Part shown: positions 44,651-57,059 of the stretch, piece by piece | How the letters are laid out: every line of letters starts with the position of its first letter | Numbering within the stretch: the stretch's first letter is position 1 | Origin: Gordionus sp. m RMFG-2023 | Lineage: Eukaryota > Nematomorpha > Gordioida > Chordodea > Parachordodidae | Direction of reading: 5' to 3' | DNA length: 64,000 nt | Assembly (NCBI RefSeq): GCF_954871325.1 | Contig: NC_088779.1 | Location: forward strand, 16,308,846 to 16,372,845 | Made by a program: the position numbers and the translations under genes | Notes under the pieces: generated by a model | What the model was told of the DNA's origin: nothing | Database searches by the model: none | Seen by the model: the letters and a program-made list of their open reading frames with translations, nothing else

Positions 44651-45199
44651 ATATGTGGAAACAGATTCTTATTCTTCAGGCTTCATACTTAATATAAATA
44701 AAACAGAACTTTTCTATTTAAACAACCAACCACCCAATATGGTTGGTTGTTTAAATAATTTCAGCAGACCTCTTAACTCCTTTAGGCTTTTCATAGATAA
44801 ATTTTTAAAATTTTAACTTGGACATCTCTGACCCGATGAACAATTGAGAGTTTACCATCAGATTACGCCTAGGGTGTAACATGGTCCAGCATTATATCTA
44901 TGTCAAATGTATTATTATAGAAGATACGATAGGTAGACACGGTTTGGAACTGCTTATACGCACAATGGCAACATTAACGCCACTCTTCAATTAACCAGGT
45001 AATAAATACATGTTTAATAACCTCTCATATACCACCACCTCGAGCCCACTAATCTATCCCCTGCAGACAGATTAAGACCTGAAGAAATTACTACCATGGG
45101 CCCTCGGTAGATCTTTAATATGGGATTTTAGTTGTGTCATATTATTTCAATCTAATACCAACAGTTACCCTTTAACACTAGTGAAATAAAAAAATACAA

Positions 45200-45985
45200 T
45201 AATATTAACAATTTTTCTATTTACAAAAATGTCATTTTTCGCCTAAAACTTTAATTTTTTAAAAACTCTGGGCGTAAAAATCAGACTTTTACTAAGAATT
45301 ACTTTTTATTTATAAAACAAAAAATACAACTGGAAATATTCCGACATAACTACGATTCTTTTTTGAGAACACAAATAGTCGATATTTTAATTTAATTATA
45401 AAATATATATTTTTTTAATTAGTATATATATATATAAAAAGAATTATCAAAAAAAAATTATATTGGCGCTTTTTTGCAGTAATTGGCATTTATTGGCGTT
45501 TCTTAGATAGGCGAAAAGCACCTCAACCTCTATGTTACTATAACTAGAATATATAATCCCATTGAAATTACATTTCAATATTTATTTATACCTATTTTAG
45601 AGATTGTTAAAAAGTTTTAAAAGACAATTAAGACAGTCAGTAACTAGTATAAATTTTATCATGATATTATATTGCAACATGTTTAAAGTATTCATTTTAA
45701 TATTATTTTAAAACATTGAAATCTTTATCCAGGATGTATCATTATTGAAATTTTTTTTTTACCTATTTTTATTTTAAAATATTAAAATCTTTATCCAGGA
45801 TGTTAAATTTTAGAATTACATTGCAATATGCTTGATATCTATCTCGGCAAATTTTAGTTTAAAAAGATTAAAAAACCGATTATGATGGCAAGTAATTTGT
45901 CATTAAAATTACATTTCAACATGTTTGAAATATTTATAATTTAATTACCTTCCTATACATCAATCTTTTTTTAATAGAAACAAAT
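45200..45985. repeat. AT-rich spacer with repeated LINE-associated monomers
   Basis: From about 45555 to 45950, segments like ATCCAGGATGTATCATTATT, 'GAAATTACATTTCAACATGT' and TTTAAAA..ATTGAAATCTTT recur every 110-150 bp. Similar words recur at 47090-47240, after the next LINE copy. The 45230-45540 part has GGCG-rich words related to the 42013-42262 duplication. Confidence 0.6.
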
Positions 45986-45989
45986 ATTC

Positions 45990-46920
45990 CCAAAATTCTC
46001 TGCACTGGGATCTACAAACGTAGCAAATTACTAGTTCCTCATGGAATACAAATTAAGGGTTTCCTAGAAAATATATTGAAAAAATTTCATACTCCTCCGC
46101 GACACGCTTTATCTAGCCGTTCAAGTTATTATCAATAATGTATCCACTAGATCCTAACCTACCTAAGGCCCTTACCATTTGGTATAGCAATAGTTTGCCC
46201 CTGCCGTCCAGCATTTAAAAAGACTGGGATGCTTCTGATCGCCAGTTTTTTAATACCTCATTTCAAACCGGTCCTTTCGATGAAAACCCCATTAACATAC
46301 TATCAAATTCAAGGCTATGAATAGATGGAAGCCATTCCCAGTATCTCGGCCTCCTCATGACTGGTGAACAACTACCCATATCTATAGTTCTTCTCCTTGG
46401 TTGTAATGTAGTTGTACCCGCCATTTGTATCAATTGTGGCCAGTCCATCGAATCGAAACCTACAATCTCATGCACAGCAAGTTTTCCAACAAACAACAAC
46501 ATTCTCCTTGCTATCAAAAATTTAATATCCCATTTATTCTTGAAAAAGTGATCCTTTTAAATGAATACGCCCTACGCTCGAGTGGTATATCTATTATCTC
46601 TTTGGACAAACGGTCTCTCGCTGACCAGGGATTATACTTATATCAAATTTGCAGCGAAGTCTAATCTTCATTTTCTGCAATAGAAAAGGCAGAATTCCTT
46701 AAAAAACAAATATACTGGCCTCACAAACACAGCGTTCATAGTTAACAACATCTTAGGAATGTTCAGAAATAAGGCCCTTTTTTATTAAAACCTAAGCTAA
46801 GAAGATAGATTACAGGCGACTTCGATTCTCTTCATCAGCAGATTTCTTTCATCTGCCGGTCCAATTTCCTAAGCATTCACTCCTCTATAGGGTTATATGT
46901 TTTTAAATTTTTTTTAAATG
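45990..46920 (+). pseudogene. LINE C-terminal fragment with 3' end
   Basis: Plus-strand LINE remnant. About 46355-46480 reads LLMTGEQLPISIVLLLGCNV then VPAICINCGQSIES, matching 'L....LRLG..I...H.C.CG..V...G.H.LSC', a putative zinc-binding segment downstream of the RT. It is followed by HSPCYQKFNIPFILEK-like sequence and KAEFLKKQIYWP (the 'AE.LK..KY' block). About 46815-46880 reads GDFDSLHQQISFICRSNFLS (the 'R.SFL.QRISVAIQRGN' block). The 3' end around 46870-46905 resembles that of the copy at 1920-2640. The minus-strand frame at 46263-46517 is a shadow. Confidence 0.8.
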
Positions 46921-47745
46921 TTTTTAAGATGAAATTTATATAAAATATTTATTTTCATAATTTCATTTTGATATCTTCTATGTTGTATTCTAAATTGAAA
47001 CTGTTCTTAAATATATTATTCTCAAATAAAATAAATATATTCTGCAAAAATAAAAAAATGGTATTAAAACATTAATAACAAATATTACTAAACTAGGATA
47101 TATTATCACTGAAATTACACTACAACATATAAAAATATATTTTTACATAAATAATATTTAAAAAATTATAAAATAAAGTTTATGACGATTATAACCTAAT
47201 CAGGATACATTATCTTGGAAATTACAATGCAACATGTTTATAATATATATTTTTGACAATTTTCTTTAGGTTTTAAATAAAATTATTATTGACTTAGTAT
47301 TGCATCAAATTTAAAATCTTGTTTTTACCTTTTTCCTATTTTCGTTAAAAAAGATTGAAAATTTTTTAAAATATCGATTATTACAAATATAATATTTATA
47401 TGAAACTATTAAAAATAATTTGTAGGAAACAATTTTATTTTAATATTAGATATATAAAATAAAAATTGATTTAATCCTATTAGATTTTTTACAAAGATAT
47501 CTTCAAAATATAATAAAAATTGATTTAATCCTATTAGATTTTTTACAAAGATATCTTCAAAATATAATAAAATTTTGAGCAAAAAATACCAAGGAATTTA
47601 CAAAGATTTTAGAATAATCTTCGGAGATTTTTTTTGAACAGCATTCCCTTATAAAATATTTAGTTATTATGTGGAAAAATATATGTTTAATCATTATAGA
47701 CATTTTTTCATATGCCAACTATTACTGTACATTTATTTTTAAAAA
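46921..47745. repeat. AT-rich spacer with LINE-associated repeats and a 54-bp duplication
   Basis: About 47090-47240 has two monomers with 'AATCAGGATACATTATC' and 'GAAATTACAATGCAACATG'. An exact 54-bp tandem duplication begins at 47461 and 47515 (AAAAATTGATTTAATCCTAT). Confidence 0.7.
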
Positions 47746-47754
47746 TAGAAGAAA

Positions 47755-48080
47755 TAAATTTACACCGAGGTATATATCTCAAACGGTCTCTCACTGACCT
47801 GGGACTACATTTGCTTTTAATTTGAAGCGATATTTAATCTCCCATTTTCCGCCATCTATAAGGCATCTTAAAGAAAATACGCCAGCCACTTGGACACAGT
47901 TTTTTATACCAATGGTCACTTCCACCTAAGGGATTTTCGGAAAGGAGGCTCTCAATCTTATTAAAACCATCGGCAAAAAATGGAGATTCATTACAGTGAT
48001 CCCAACGAAAGAGTAGGCCTTCGTCGACAGATTTCTTTCAAAATTTCCCTATCCAATTTCATTATCATTAATTTTTTTAT
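47755..48080 (+). pseudogene. LINE C-terminal fragment
   Basis: Related to 46584-46900. The line 'AAACGGTCTCTC.CTGACC.GGGA' is shared with the previous copy. Plus-strand pieces read YAPATWTQFFIPMVTST and FGKEALNLIKTIGKKWRF, then DRFLSKFPYPI, matching 'F.PV..ET.G..G.EA..FI..LG.R......D.R...FL.QRIS'. Breaks are present; the 5' part is missing. Confidence 0.75.
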
Positions 48081-48084
48081 ATAA

Positions 48085-49420
48085 AATTTTATTTATTTTT
48101 TTTTAATATAATTTTTAATATATTTTTTTTAATTTATGGGTTTTAAATTTCATTTTTACATGTTTTTTAATTATTTTACATAATATATAAATAAATCGTT
48201 TTGATCGAAAAAATAAAATCAGATCTAAAAAAATGAGGTCCTCAAAAATCATATTTTACCAATTTGCCTCAGTCAACTCTTTATATTACACTGTACAACA
48301 CATTTGAATCTGAGAATCAATGCTGTTGATAGCTATAAAACATGTACCATATTTCCTATTACTTTTATTTTTTAATAATTTTTATTAAGTTTTTATCACA
48401 ATATTTTATTTAATTCCGATAATATATTATTAATAATTTTACATAATAAACATCAGCTTTATATTCAATATTGGTGTTTAAAAATGTCTAGAGAGGCTGT
48501 AAATGACTAGATTAAAAATTCTGCAGGTATAAATTATTTATATACTTTATTAATTAAGGTTCTAATTTCTTTTTTGCTTATAATATAAACAAGTTGTTAA
48601 TTGAATTACTGGATATATTTAATAATAAGCTAATATAAATTCATTATTTTTTTTTAAATATATAATAAGCCAACCCTATACCTGCAATTCTTATAACTCA
48701 CCAAACTTTATCCAAGAAATAAAATGATATTTAAATTTTTAATAATAAAATGTGCGTCCTTATGAAATAAATATTATCGATTACCTATCTTCTTATTCTA
48801 ATTATTTTGATTGCAATGAAAAGATATTTATTATCAGATTGAAAGAAATATATATCATTATTAATTTATATTATTTTATCATCAAATGATTCTGTAATTT
48901 AATTTTAATGATTTGTTTATATTATAAGAAAATAAATCAGAAATTAATTAAAAGAGTATATAAATAAATTTACCTGCAGCTGCAGTTTAATCCAGAGTGT
49001 TGAACCGTCTAGTATATAGATACAGTTCTATTTCAGTTGTCCTTAGTTATATTAAAATCTTAAAACTAAGTATATTTAAAACAAATTTATATCCGTTCTC
49101 TCCGCTTTCGCACTTCATATAAATTTTTTCGGTTCATTTAGCTTTTTATATGTTTTATTTTTTTTAAATTAATCATAATATTTATTTTTGATTAACCTTG
49201 TAGTCTCTAATGAAAATATATTAAAAACATTTAAAATTGACAATAAAAGTTGATTTTACATTATATGAAAGATGAATAAAAAATAAGGAGTATAATGCTC
49301 CAATTTTACAAATCGAATCAAATATTTCATTCATTTGAATACCATATTTTAAATAAAGTGGAGAAATCATTTTTAAGGTGACTTTTTTTAATTGATATTA
49401 TTAAACCTATGAGATGAATG
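48085..49420. other. AT-rich sequence with a possible MITE
   Basis: Inverted segments near 48506-48540 (GACTAGATTAAAAATTCTGC AGG) and 48965-49000 (CCTGCAGCTGCAGTTTAATC C) suggest a MITE of about 0.5 kb. No target duplication was found. Nothing else is supported. Confidence 0.4.
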
Positions 49421-49426
49421 CAAGTG

Positions 49427-49510
49427 CGTAGCCAGGAATAGTTGGGGGGGGGGAGCAACTGCTTTTTTTGAAGGAGGAAAGATTTTTTGAGAGAAAAAAA
49501 ATAGTCAGAT
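49427..49510. mobile_element. Isolated hAT terminus
   Basis: CAAGTGCGTAGCCAGGAATA followed by a G-tract resembles the outer ends of the hATs at 4206 and 6871. No partner terminus was found nearby. Confidence 0.55.
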
Positions 49511-49679
49511 ACTCATAGAAAATTTTAGTTATTTTTATTGAAAAATTTTAAAATGCAAATATACAATATAATACATTAATATGATCGTTGAATAAACATT
49601 CGTAGTGAATTTACATATTGCCTTTAAAAGTATAATTTATATTTTATAGCTCATGCCGATATATCCTTCAATCTACCTT

Positions 49680-50110
49680 TAGATTACATTCAACTGCATC
49701 AATCAGCTTAGACTTGGTGTTCATGAATGGTTAGAATCACTCCCTAATTGTAACCTTGGTTATCTCTTATCAGACGAACAAATGAGAGTCCATTGTTTTA
49801 TGTCAAGTTGTGACATTGGACCACATGCTTTTATCAAATGCAAATCACCAGTAGATTCAAAGGATAGGCACGCCCTCAATTGTATATAGTCAAGGGCGTC
49901 ACGAGCGCCACACAGCGATAAGCCATGAATAAATTGACATCCGCCTACATTCCGAATCACTTGAGACCACAAATTTATCTCGTGTAGATGAATGAAGGCT
50001 TGGTGGTATGATAATCATACCTTGGGTCCTCTACATATTTTGGGACTACAAATATATCTCTTCCTTCCCTTTGTTCATCAACTTAATACGCTAACCCAAG
50101 CCAATTAAAA
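49680..50110 (+). pseudogene. LINE C-terminal fragment
   Basis: The plus-strand frame reads EWLESLPNCNLGYLLSDEQM, RVHCFMSSCDIGPHAFIKCK and SPVDSKDRHALNCIYSQGRH, matching the LINE C-terminal segment 'GL.LSDEQ.RIA..LRLG..IC..H.C.CG..VDS.G.HGLSC..S.GR..RH'. The aligned Cys/His positions are largely kept. Later sequence has PWVLYIFWDYKYI, close to 'PW..G..L.WD.T'. The minus-strand frame at 49760-49972 is a shadow. Confidence 0.85.
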
Positions 50111-50114
50111 AGGG

Positions 50115-51550
50115 TATCATTCTTACATATACTAGAAAATATATTTTAATTAGTGTTGTTAAACGGCAAGTTTTGAGTCAATTTTTAAAAGGCTAACTCA
50201 ATATTTTAGCTAGAAAAATATTGCTCTAAGCCTCGAGATTTTGCTAATAGATGTCTAAACCTTTGTTCATACAAACAAAATCATCAGGCTTTCGATTTTT
50301 CTAGATTAAATATTGAGTTAACCAATGACACACACTTCAATAAGAATCTATCACCATCTTCATGAGGAAAGAAATTGGAAGCAAAAGGCCCAAATTAACT
50401 CCCTACCGCAATATTTTTTACTCCCTATTGACAAAATACATGCATCAATAATGTCAAGGGACAAGTAGTACTACAGCGAGTCAAAGGAAAATAATTAGTA
50501 AAATTATAATGATTTTTGGAATATTATTAAAATTTATTTTAGCTTTATTTAATAATGGAATTATTTTATTGCCTTCAAGACCAATTAAAATATTTAACTT
50601 TTAAAGAGAAAATTCATAGGCATTAGGTGAAGTTAGGACATTGGCATATCAATAAGAATTTATGAAAGATATTTTAAGTATTCCATATATATCTTTTTCT
50701 TGAAATGATATATCTAAAATTTTGTTTTTTCCGAAATAAACCCCCCAAATCTATATTATTTATTATATACTCCAAAAATATATTACAGCCAAAAATCTAT
50801 TAGATAAAGCATCTGAATTAAATTGAAATTACATATAAATTATTAAATGATTTAACTTATTTCAGGTCTAGCTTGTCGATTTTTGATATCATCTAATGAA
50901 TTGGTCACATCACAATTTAAAGTAGCTATTTTTTTAGAAATTGAATTAGTGTTATCAATATTAATTCCTGTTTTAGTTATAGGTATAGAATTACTGCAAC
51001 CCATAAATATATGCACTCTATCACAATCCGAATAATATAGAAATCAATTGTGAAAGTAATTCCATAAAAAATATTATTAAATTAAAGCCAATTTACAAAA
51101 TTATATAAAAATTTAATACATATTATCTATGAAACTTATCCATTGTATAAATTTTTTATTATAAATAATTGGGATGATCATTAATATTATTCTTCATTGT
51201 GTATAAACGTAATTATTTACCTAAATAAACTCTATTAGTTATAATTTTATTTATATTTTTAAATATTGATTATTTAATTTTTGCTTTCATTTAATAAAAT
51301 ACATTTTAGATACTGATATATTTGAAAAAATGGCGAACATCATTTTCATTTAATTAATATTTTTTATTAAATTATTTTACCTCTAATTTTTTGTTGTTAA
51401 GAGGTTATTATATAAATTTGTTTTATAAGTTGCGCTAATTTGAATAAAAATAAATAATTATGTTAATTTATTTGAATATTATTATCTAATCTCACATATG
51501 TAATTTTCCTTTTCAAATGATAAAATTATAACCGATTCAATTCTACTTAT
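50115..51550. other. AT-rich sequence, nothing recognised
   Basis: No gene or bounded repeat could be supported. Confidence 0.5.
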
Positions 51551-51556
51551 TTTAGT

Positions 51557-51775
51557 CAGAGAACTTCAGAGGTACCATTTGCATGTCCCGGCCCGGATAT
51601 TTTTTAGAAAAATGTTTTCGGCCTGGTCCAGGTTTTATATTTTCAGGCCCGGCCCAGATATTTTTTTTAAAAAAAAATTCTGCCCGCTTAGGATTTTTAA
51701 AAATTATATTACTTTTATATTTATGTTTAAGGCTAATAATGGCGATTTAAATATTCGGTTATAAATGTTTTTATA
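51557..51775. mobile_element. Truncated hobo-like MITE
   Basis: Left terminus CAGAGAACTTCAGAGGTACC at 51557, then GGCCCGG blocks. The segment at about 51700-51765 is the inverted counterpart of the core of the MITEs at 13347-13679 and 22332-22613. The right terminus is missing. Confidence 0.75.
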
Positions 51776-52127
51776 AACTCCTTTCTTCTTATAAAGTCTA
51801 AAATTACTTTACCGTTATAAGAATGGTGAAGTCATTTACCATTGTTTATTTTATATCTTGAGACTTTAACACAGAGATTCCTTCTATCCATTGTTACCTG
51901 CCAAATGAATGAGGAACTTCTTAAATAAAATGAAATATTTATTTCCTAACTATAAATATTATGTTTGAAAAATATATTATACTTGTATCAACATCAATCG
52001 TCATTTTAGAAAAGGTTTAAAAAATTTTGATAAAAATTTATAATAATATTTAAATTAAAACTTTTAAAAAAAAATAAAACAACTTCTCAGATTATTAAAT
52101 ACATTAAAATAGAAGAACTTGTTATGA

Positions 52128-52870
52128 ATGTACTCATTAAATCAAGAAAAAGTCGTTACATGGTTAAAATTTGCAATGGCTAAGGGGGTCCATACAGGAA
52201 AACCTCTCTTCCAAAGAATTTGGGTAATGCCATCTAGACTTTTACAATCAGATCTAAAAAGACCACTAAATTCTAGAATCGATTATATCTGCGCAGAATT
52301 AAGGGCACGTATAATGATTGTATGTGGGGTCCTATCATGAACAGCAGTGCAGGTTATGTCATCCTTTCGAGTCAACAGGAACATTACATCCAGATCAAAG
52401 GTGGGTAATTGAGCAATTAAAACGGATTCCAATAGCATGAATGAGTTCATTTTTGATGAGTTGTAATTGAAGATTAACAAAAGGGATAGCCTCAAGGAAC
52501 TCGTTCCCAAAGCCATTTAGCAGTGACGAAAAGAGAGAACGGTCTAGGGGTTGCAGGCTTCATTGTAGTTTCGATGCAGCAAGTAAAAACTTGGATGTCC
52601 GATTCTTTTTGTTTGCAAGTGCCATATAAAGGGATGTCGTCAAGAATTCGATATCTCCATTGATCTAATGCCACAGTGTATGACAAATCGTCCTCAGGAG
52701 AGTGAGCGCTAATAATAGGTTGTGTTAATAAGTAACTTAGGATAAAAGTTGTTAAAGCTAAATCAGTAGGAGATCTGATGTCAAGACAGCCAAATACTGT
52801 TGGGAGAGAAGCTTGAGTTCAAGCAATTTTTTCAAACTTAAGATTTAGAATCTCTTCGGTATGTTCCTTG
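52128..52870 (-). pseudogene. LINE fragment on the minus strand
   Basis: Same LINE family as the plus-strand copies, inverted. Reading the minus strand from about 52870: LLSQQYLAVLTSDLL (degenerate 'W.QASLPI..GGLGVRS'); LDQWRYRILDDIPLYGTCKQ KESDI; PRPFSLFVTAKWLWERVP ('RLLA.S...SG.WL...P'); then IRFNCSITHL-like and CNVPVDSKG-like sequence with HNLHC ('LRLG..I..H..CG..VDS.G.H.LSC'). The small frames on both strands here are fragments or shadows. Confidence 0.75.
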
Positions 52871-53121
52871 ATTCCCATTTATGTACATTCAAAGGACTAA
52901 AATATTTAAAAACAGGAGTAGTTCTTAGAGCGTAAAGAATGCGTGGTATATTAAAAAAAATATATTGATGGTAAAAAAAACATATATTGACGATAAATTT
53001 AAAAATAAGGTATTACTTATAAAAATATGATTTTTTTTATTAAAAACTTAAATTTTTATTTCCAGATATTTTATATCATTAAGCATTATTGTACATTTTT
53101 GTTCATATTTTTTCCTATTAT

Positions 53122-54442
53122 CAGGAATAATAGGTCTCAATCAAAAAAGGAAAAGTTTCAATCAAAAAAGGAAAAGTTTCAATCATAATAAGGAAAAATT
53201 CAATCAAAAAAGGAAAAGGTTATCAAAAAAGAAAAAGTGTCAATAAAGTCCCAAAGTTTAGGAAAAAGTTCGATTAAAAAAGGAAAAGTGTCAAACAAAA
53301 AGGGAAAAGGTTCTATCAAAAAAGGAAAAATGTCAATCAAAAAGGAAAATTCCCAAAAGGGAAGGAAAAGTGTCATTTCAAAAAAATCCTATTTTTTAAA
53401 TCTTTTTAAAATTATAAATTTTTTACTACATCGTTTCTCAATTTATTTTTCTCCTCATTTTTAATAATTTTTTTGTCTTTTTAAAAATAATTTATTATTT
53501 TATCCTGTTATTTTTATTCACTGCTTCTACTCGATTTTTATGTCATTTTTGATGATTATTTCCTCTTTTATCCTACATATATTTTGACTTTTTATAATTT
53601 TTTAGATTTATATTGTAATCTTTTACATACATTTCTAACCTTTTCAATCTCTTTAAGTCATTTTTAATCCTTATTTTCCTCAACTTTTTCAATTTTTTTT
53701 TATCTTCTCATTTTTTTTATTCTTTTTTGCTTTTTATTTTTTAAAGAATCTAAAAATGAATAGATTTTATTAATTTACATATCGTTTGGTATTATAGTTC
53801 AAATATTTAATTTTAAAAAGGTACATTATAACCAAACAATTAATTTAATTTAGCAATTGTAATTAAATAATTTGATATAAGTAGAAAAATTATAAAAAAT
53901 TAAAATAATGTAAGGTGAAAAAAGAGGAAAGGATTGTTAAAAAAATGACATAAAAAGTCGAGTAGAAGCAGTGAAGAAAAATAACAGGAAAAATTTATAA
54001 ATTATTTTTAAAAAGAGAAAAGAATTATCAAAAATGAGGGAAAAAATAAGTTAAGAAAAGATATAGTAAGAAAAATAAAAATTTATATTTTTTTAAAAAA
54101 ATTTAAAAAATAACGATTTTCCTTTTTTGAATGGGAGTTTTCTTTTTTGATTGACACTTCTTTTCCTTTGGGAATTTTCCTTTTTTGATTGGACCTTTTC
54201 CTTTTTTGTTTGACACTTTTCCTTTTTTGATTGAACCTTTTCCTTTTTTGTTTGACACTTTTCCTTTTTCGGACATTTTCCTAAATCTTTGGGACTTTTT
54301 TTTTGGTCGATACTTTTCCTTTTTTGATATGACCTTTTCCTTTTTTTGATTGACCCTTTTCCTTTTGTCTGACTTTTCCCTTTATGATTGAAACTTTTCC
54401 TTTTTTGATTGGGAATTTTCCATTTTTGAATGGGAAACCCTG
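53122..54442. mobile_element. Foldback element with AAAAAAGGAAAAG arrays
   Basis: Inverted arms: about 53122-53560 and 53930-54442. The outer part of each arm is a tandem array of 16-22 bp units, TCAATCAAAAAAGGAAAAGT on the left and CCTTTTTTGATTGACACTTT on the right, about 14 units each. The inner part is unique: 53505-53550 (CACTGCTTCTACTCGA) mirrors 53955-53985. The ends begin CAGG and end CCTG. The flanking octamers do not match well. An open frame at 53237-53464 is a product of the repeat. Confidence 0.88.
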
Positions 54443-54641
54443 TAATTAATTTTTTTCCTGCTAAAGACGACGTAGTTATTCTTTATATATTTTTACACTA
54501 TAAATTTCTTATATTGTACTATATTCTGTTATTTCTATAATACAATATAAATTATATTTAACCATATTATAGCTAAATACCAGGGATATGGAACGGAAAT
54601 TTTTTTTTTTTTATTTTATTTTATAATTTTATAATAATAAA

Positions 54642-56849
54642 CAGGGGCGGGCTGGCGAGGCTACGGCCTCATGAACATTTTTTATAGCGGCCTCGTTTAT
54701 ATATGGGCTTCGCCCCCATACCCCCATTTTGCGGGCCTTCTGCCCGCTTTTGCCCAATCTTCGACCGGGTTCCCTTAAATGGCTTCTTTGATTTACATGA
54801 TTTTTATTACTTCTTATTTTTGAAAATATTCAAACGTTTTACATTTTTAGTAAACAAAAAAAGAATAGTATTATACGATAATCATATATTTTATTTTTAA
54901 AAAAATGCACATCTAAAATCATATTCATTACCTATATAAAATAATATTCATTGAAAATCTATATTTTATATTAGATTACAACGATATTGCACTATAAATT
55001 CAAACCATACATCACATGTCAAATATAATAAAAATGCATATTTAATATATTAAATCAATTAATTATAAATATAAAATTATTGCAGTTAATACAATATTAC
55101 AGAGAATAAAATTGCTGCACTTTTATAAAATCAGGCACCGATCATAATGTAAATAATATTAATAAGATTCTAATAAAAGAATTAAGAAAATATATAATTT
55201 TTACGTTAATAAATCTCTCATTAACTTTGAACCTTTGCGCAAATATACAGGAATATCTTTTAGTTCAATCTACGCTAATAGTTCTTGTTCAACTGACATC
55301 ATTAAAAACGCTTTCTAATTTTTCTTGGTCAATATTAGGTTCACCGCTTATTTTTATAATTTTTAATTTACTAAATGCTTTCTCGCAATTAACCTGCGTA
55401 AAGGATAAAGTTAAAATGTATTTATATGCCAAAAATAAATTAGTGTCACTTGTATGCATATTGTTCTCTTAAGAATTTCATACACTCATATTAAACACTT
55501 GTTACATTTATTATCGCACTCTGATTTATTATCATATTGTAATATTCCATCTTCTTTGACTCCTCACTTGTACATGCGATATCATCGTCCGTTTCATTTA
55601 ATTCTGCTACCAAATCTTCGAATACACTGGCAAATGAACATAATTCGTTATGAAATTTAACACTCAATATATATGACAATTGTGATAATTTTTCCAAGGC
55701 CTTTTCAGAAATACATTTACTATTTATTTCATCAAAATGTCTTGGATGCAAATATTGCACATTCAAGATAAGCTCTCAATTCGAAAGTAGTTCCGACAAG
55801 CTGTTTATAATTAGATCAATTATATGACGAAATAGTTCGAACCTATAAAGGTCAATCGATTCTTGAGGACGTTTATCTTGGCATTTATCACTATATATTC
55901 TCTTCGCTCATCCTATTCGATCTTTTTACAGAGCATTTTGTCTCAGATAGTCTCCGGGAGCTATAAATATGAAAATGTTTGATTTAAATTAGCAGCCATT
56001 TTTATGCTTTATTATGAATCGATGTAATAATCGATTATACAGAAGATTTAGCACCTTCTTTCATTTCCCATGCTGTCAAAGTACCTAATTTTTTAGTTTC
56101 AAGATATGACAGTGGCCTCATTATTTAAAAATTTCCAAATATATTATAGCTGTACCTAGAGTCTTAAATTTACATAAATTATGAAGTTTTTGTCTCAAAT
56201 TATTTATTTGTCTCAAATTATTTATTATCTATTATAAATTGAAGTGCCTTTATCGTTATTGGGAGCAAGCTATCTTTACTATATACCATCTAAGAGCCTT
56301 TTCACGTGCCCACCACCTTATCTCACCTATTTTTTGCAGCCTTCTCAACTTATTTTGGCCAGATGTTCTGTTTCACCCAAGCATCCATCCTTTCATCTGA
56401 TTCACCGACCTGGATTTTATTTGATTTCAATAATTAAGAACAAGAAATTTTGGCTATATTATTTCTACAATAAATCAATGTATAAAAATATAATATAATA
56501 AAATAAAACTTAGCTTTCACTCTACTCAAACGGAAACGTTTTCATTTCATTTGAAATAAAACAAAGAAAAGAACGTGGTAATGATGTGTAGCGTCAAGCA
56601 ACGTTATTAATATATTATGCATTAAAATATAGTAAACGACATGACAATTCTCAAGGAATGTGATATTTAAATCATAGAGATATCATTAAAAATAAATAAA
56701 TGATAAGAGAAAATAATGTGAACATAATAATAATTTTTTCTAATTGGCCTCTATTTTGATATTTTCCTCTGATCGGCCTCAAAAATCGACATTTTCTTGC
56801 GGCCTCGTGAGCAAAATGCCCACCGGGTCTTATGGCCAGTCCGCCCCTG
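54642..56849 (-). mobile_element. hAT transposon, first insertion in the second nest
   Basis: A 2208-bp element starting CAGGGGCGGGCTGGC and ending GGCCAGTCCGCCCCTG, with the perfect duplication ATAATAAA (54634-54641 and 56850-56857). The terminus CAGGGGCGG(A)CTGGCC is typical of ZMYM1-like hATs. The transposase lies on the minus strand between about 56100 and 55210. Confidence 0.95.
55210..55766 (-). pseudogene. hAT transposase remnant
   Basis: The minus-strand frame 55766-55491 includes PRHFDEINSKCISEKALEKL and ELCSFASVFEDLVAELNETD. Lower down, about 55415-55230, it reads LSFTQVNCEKAFSKLKIIK and then IDQEKLESVF, matching the 'VNCERAFSKLKLIK..LRS.M.QERLE.L' dimerisation domain. A stop and frame shifts separate the blocks. 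Confidence 0.82.
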
Positions 56850-57059
56850 ATAATAAATAATCATTAATCATATTAAACTATACAAAACTATCAAATTAAT
56901 AACAATTAGGAAACAAGTAGTAAATTAAAAATTAAAATGAGGGGAAACATTTTTATCAAATTTAAAAAAATTTATTTAACTGTTTTTTTTCTATAATAAT
57001 AAATTTTTTTAAATAAAATTTTAAATGGACAATTTTATTTTTGATAATAATAAAAAATC

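Larger units (their letters stand above)
42480..45200 (+). pseudogene. LINE reverse transcriptase, interrupted by a hAT
   Basis: A plus-strand LINE RT core. Before the insertion, ESIQQKDLLGPLLFCFRIHN (about 42687-42750; the 'QQGDPLGPLLF' motif), then the catalytic box RYLDDGTICC (about 42800-42830). A hAT occupies 42864-44650. After it, GFILNINKTELFYLNNQ (about 44679-44730; the 'G..LN..K.E' motif). The remainder, to about 45140, has GRHGLELL-like and PWALGR.LIWDFSC-like pieces of the C-terminal region. The catalytic YxDD Asp pair is present (YLDD). Several frame breaks exist. Confidence 0.88.

Noticed and set aside
46263-46517. 84-codon minus-strand frame with fair composition
   Set aside because: The plus strand of the same bases reads as the LINE Cys/His segment, which fits a known pattern better.
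49760-49972. 70-codon minus-strand frame
   Set aside because: Shadow of the plus-strand LINE fragment.
53237-53464. Lysine/serine-rich 75-codon frame
   Set aside because: It is the AAAAAAGGAAAAG tandem array of a foldback element.
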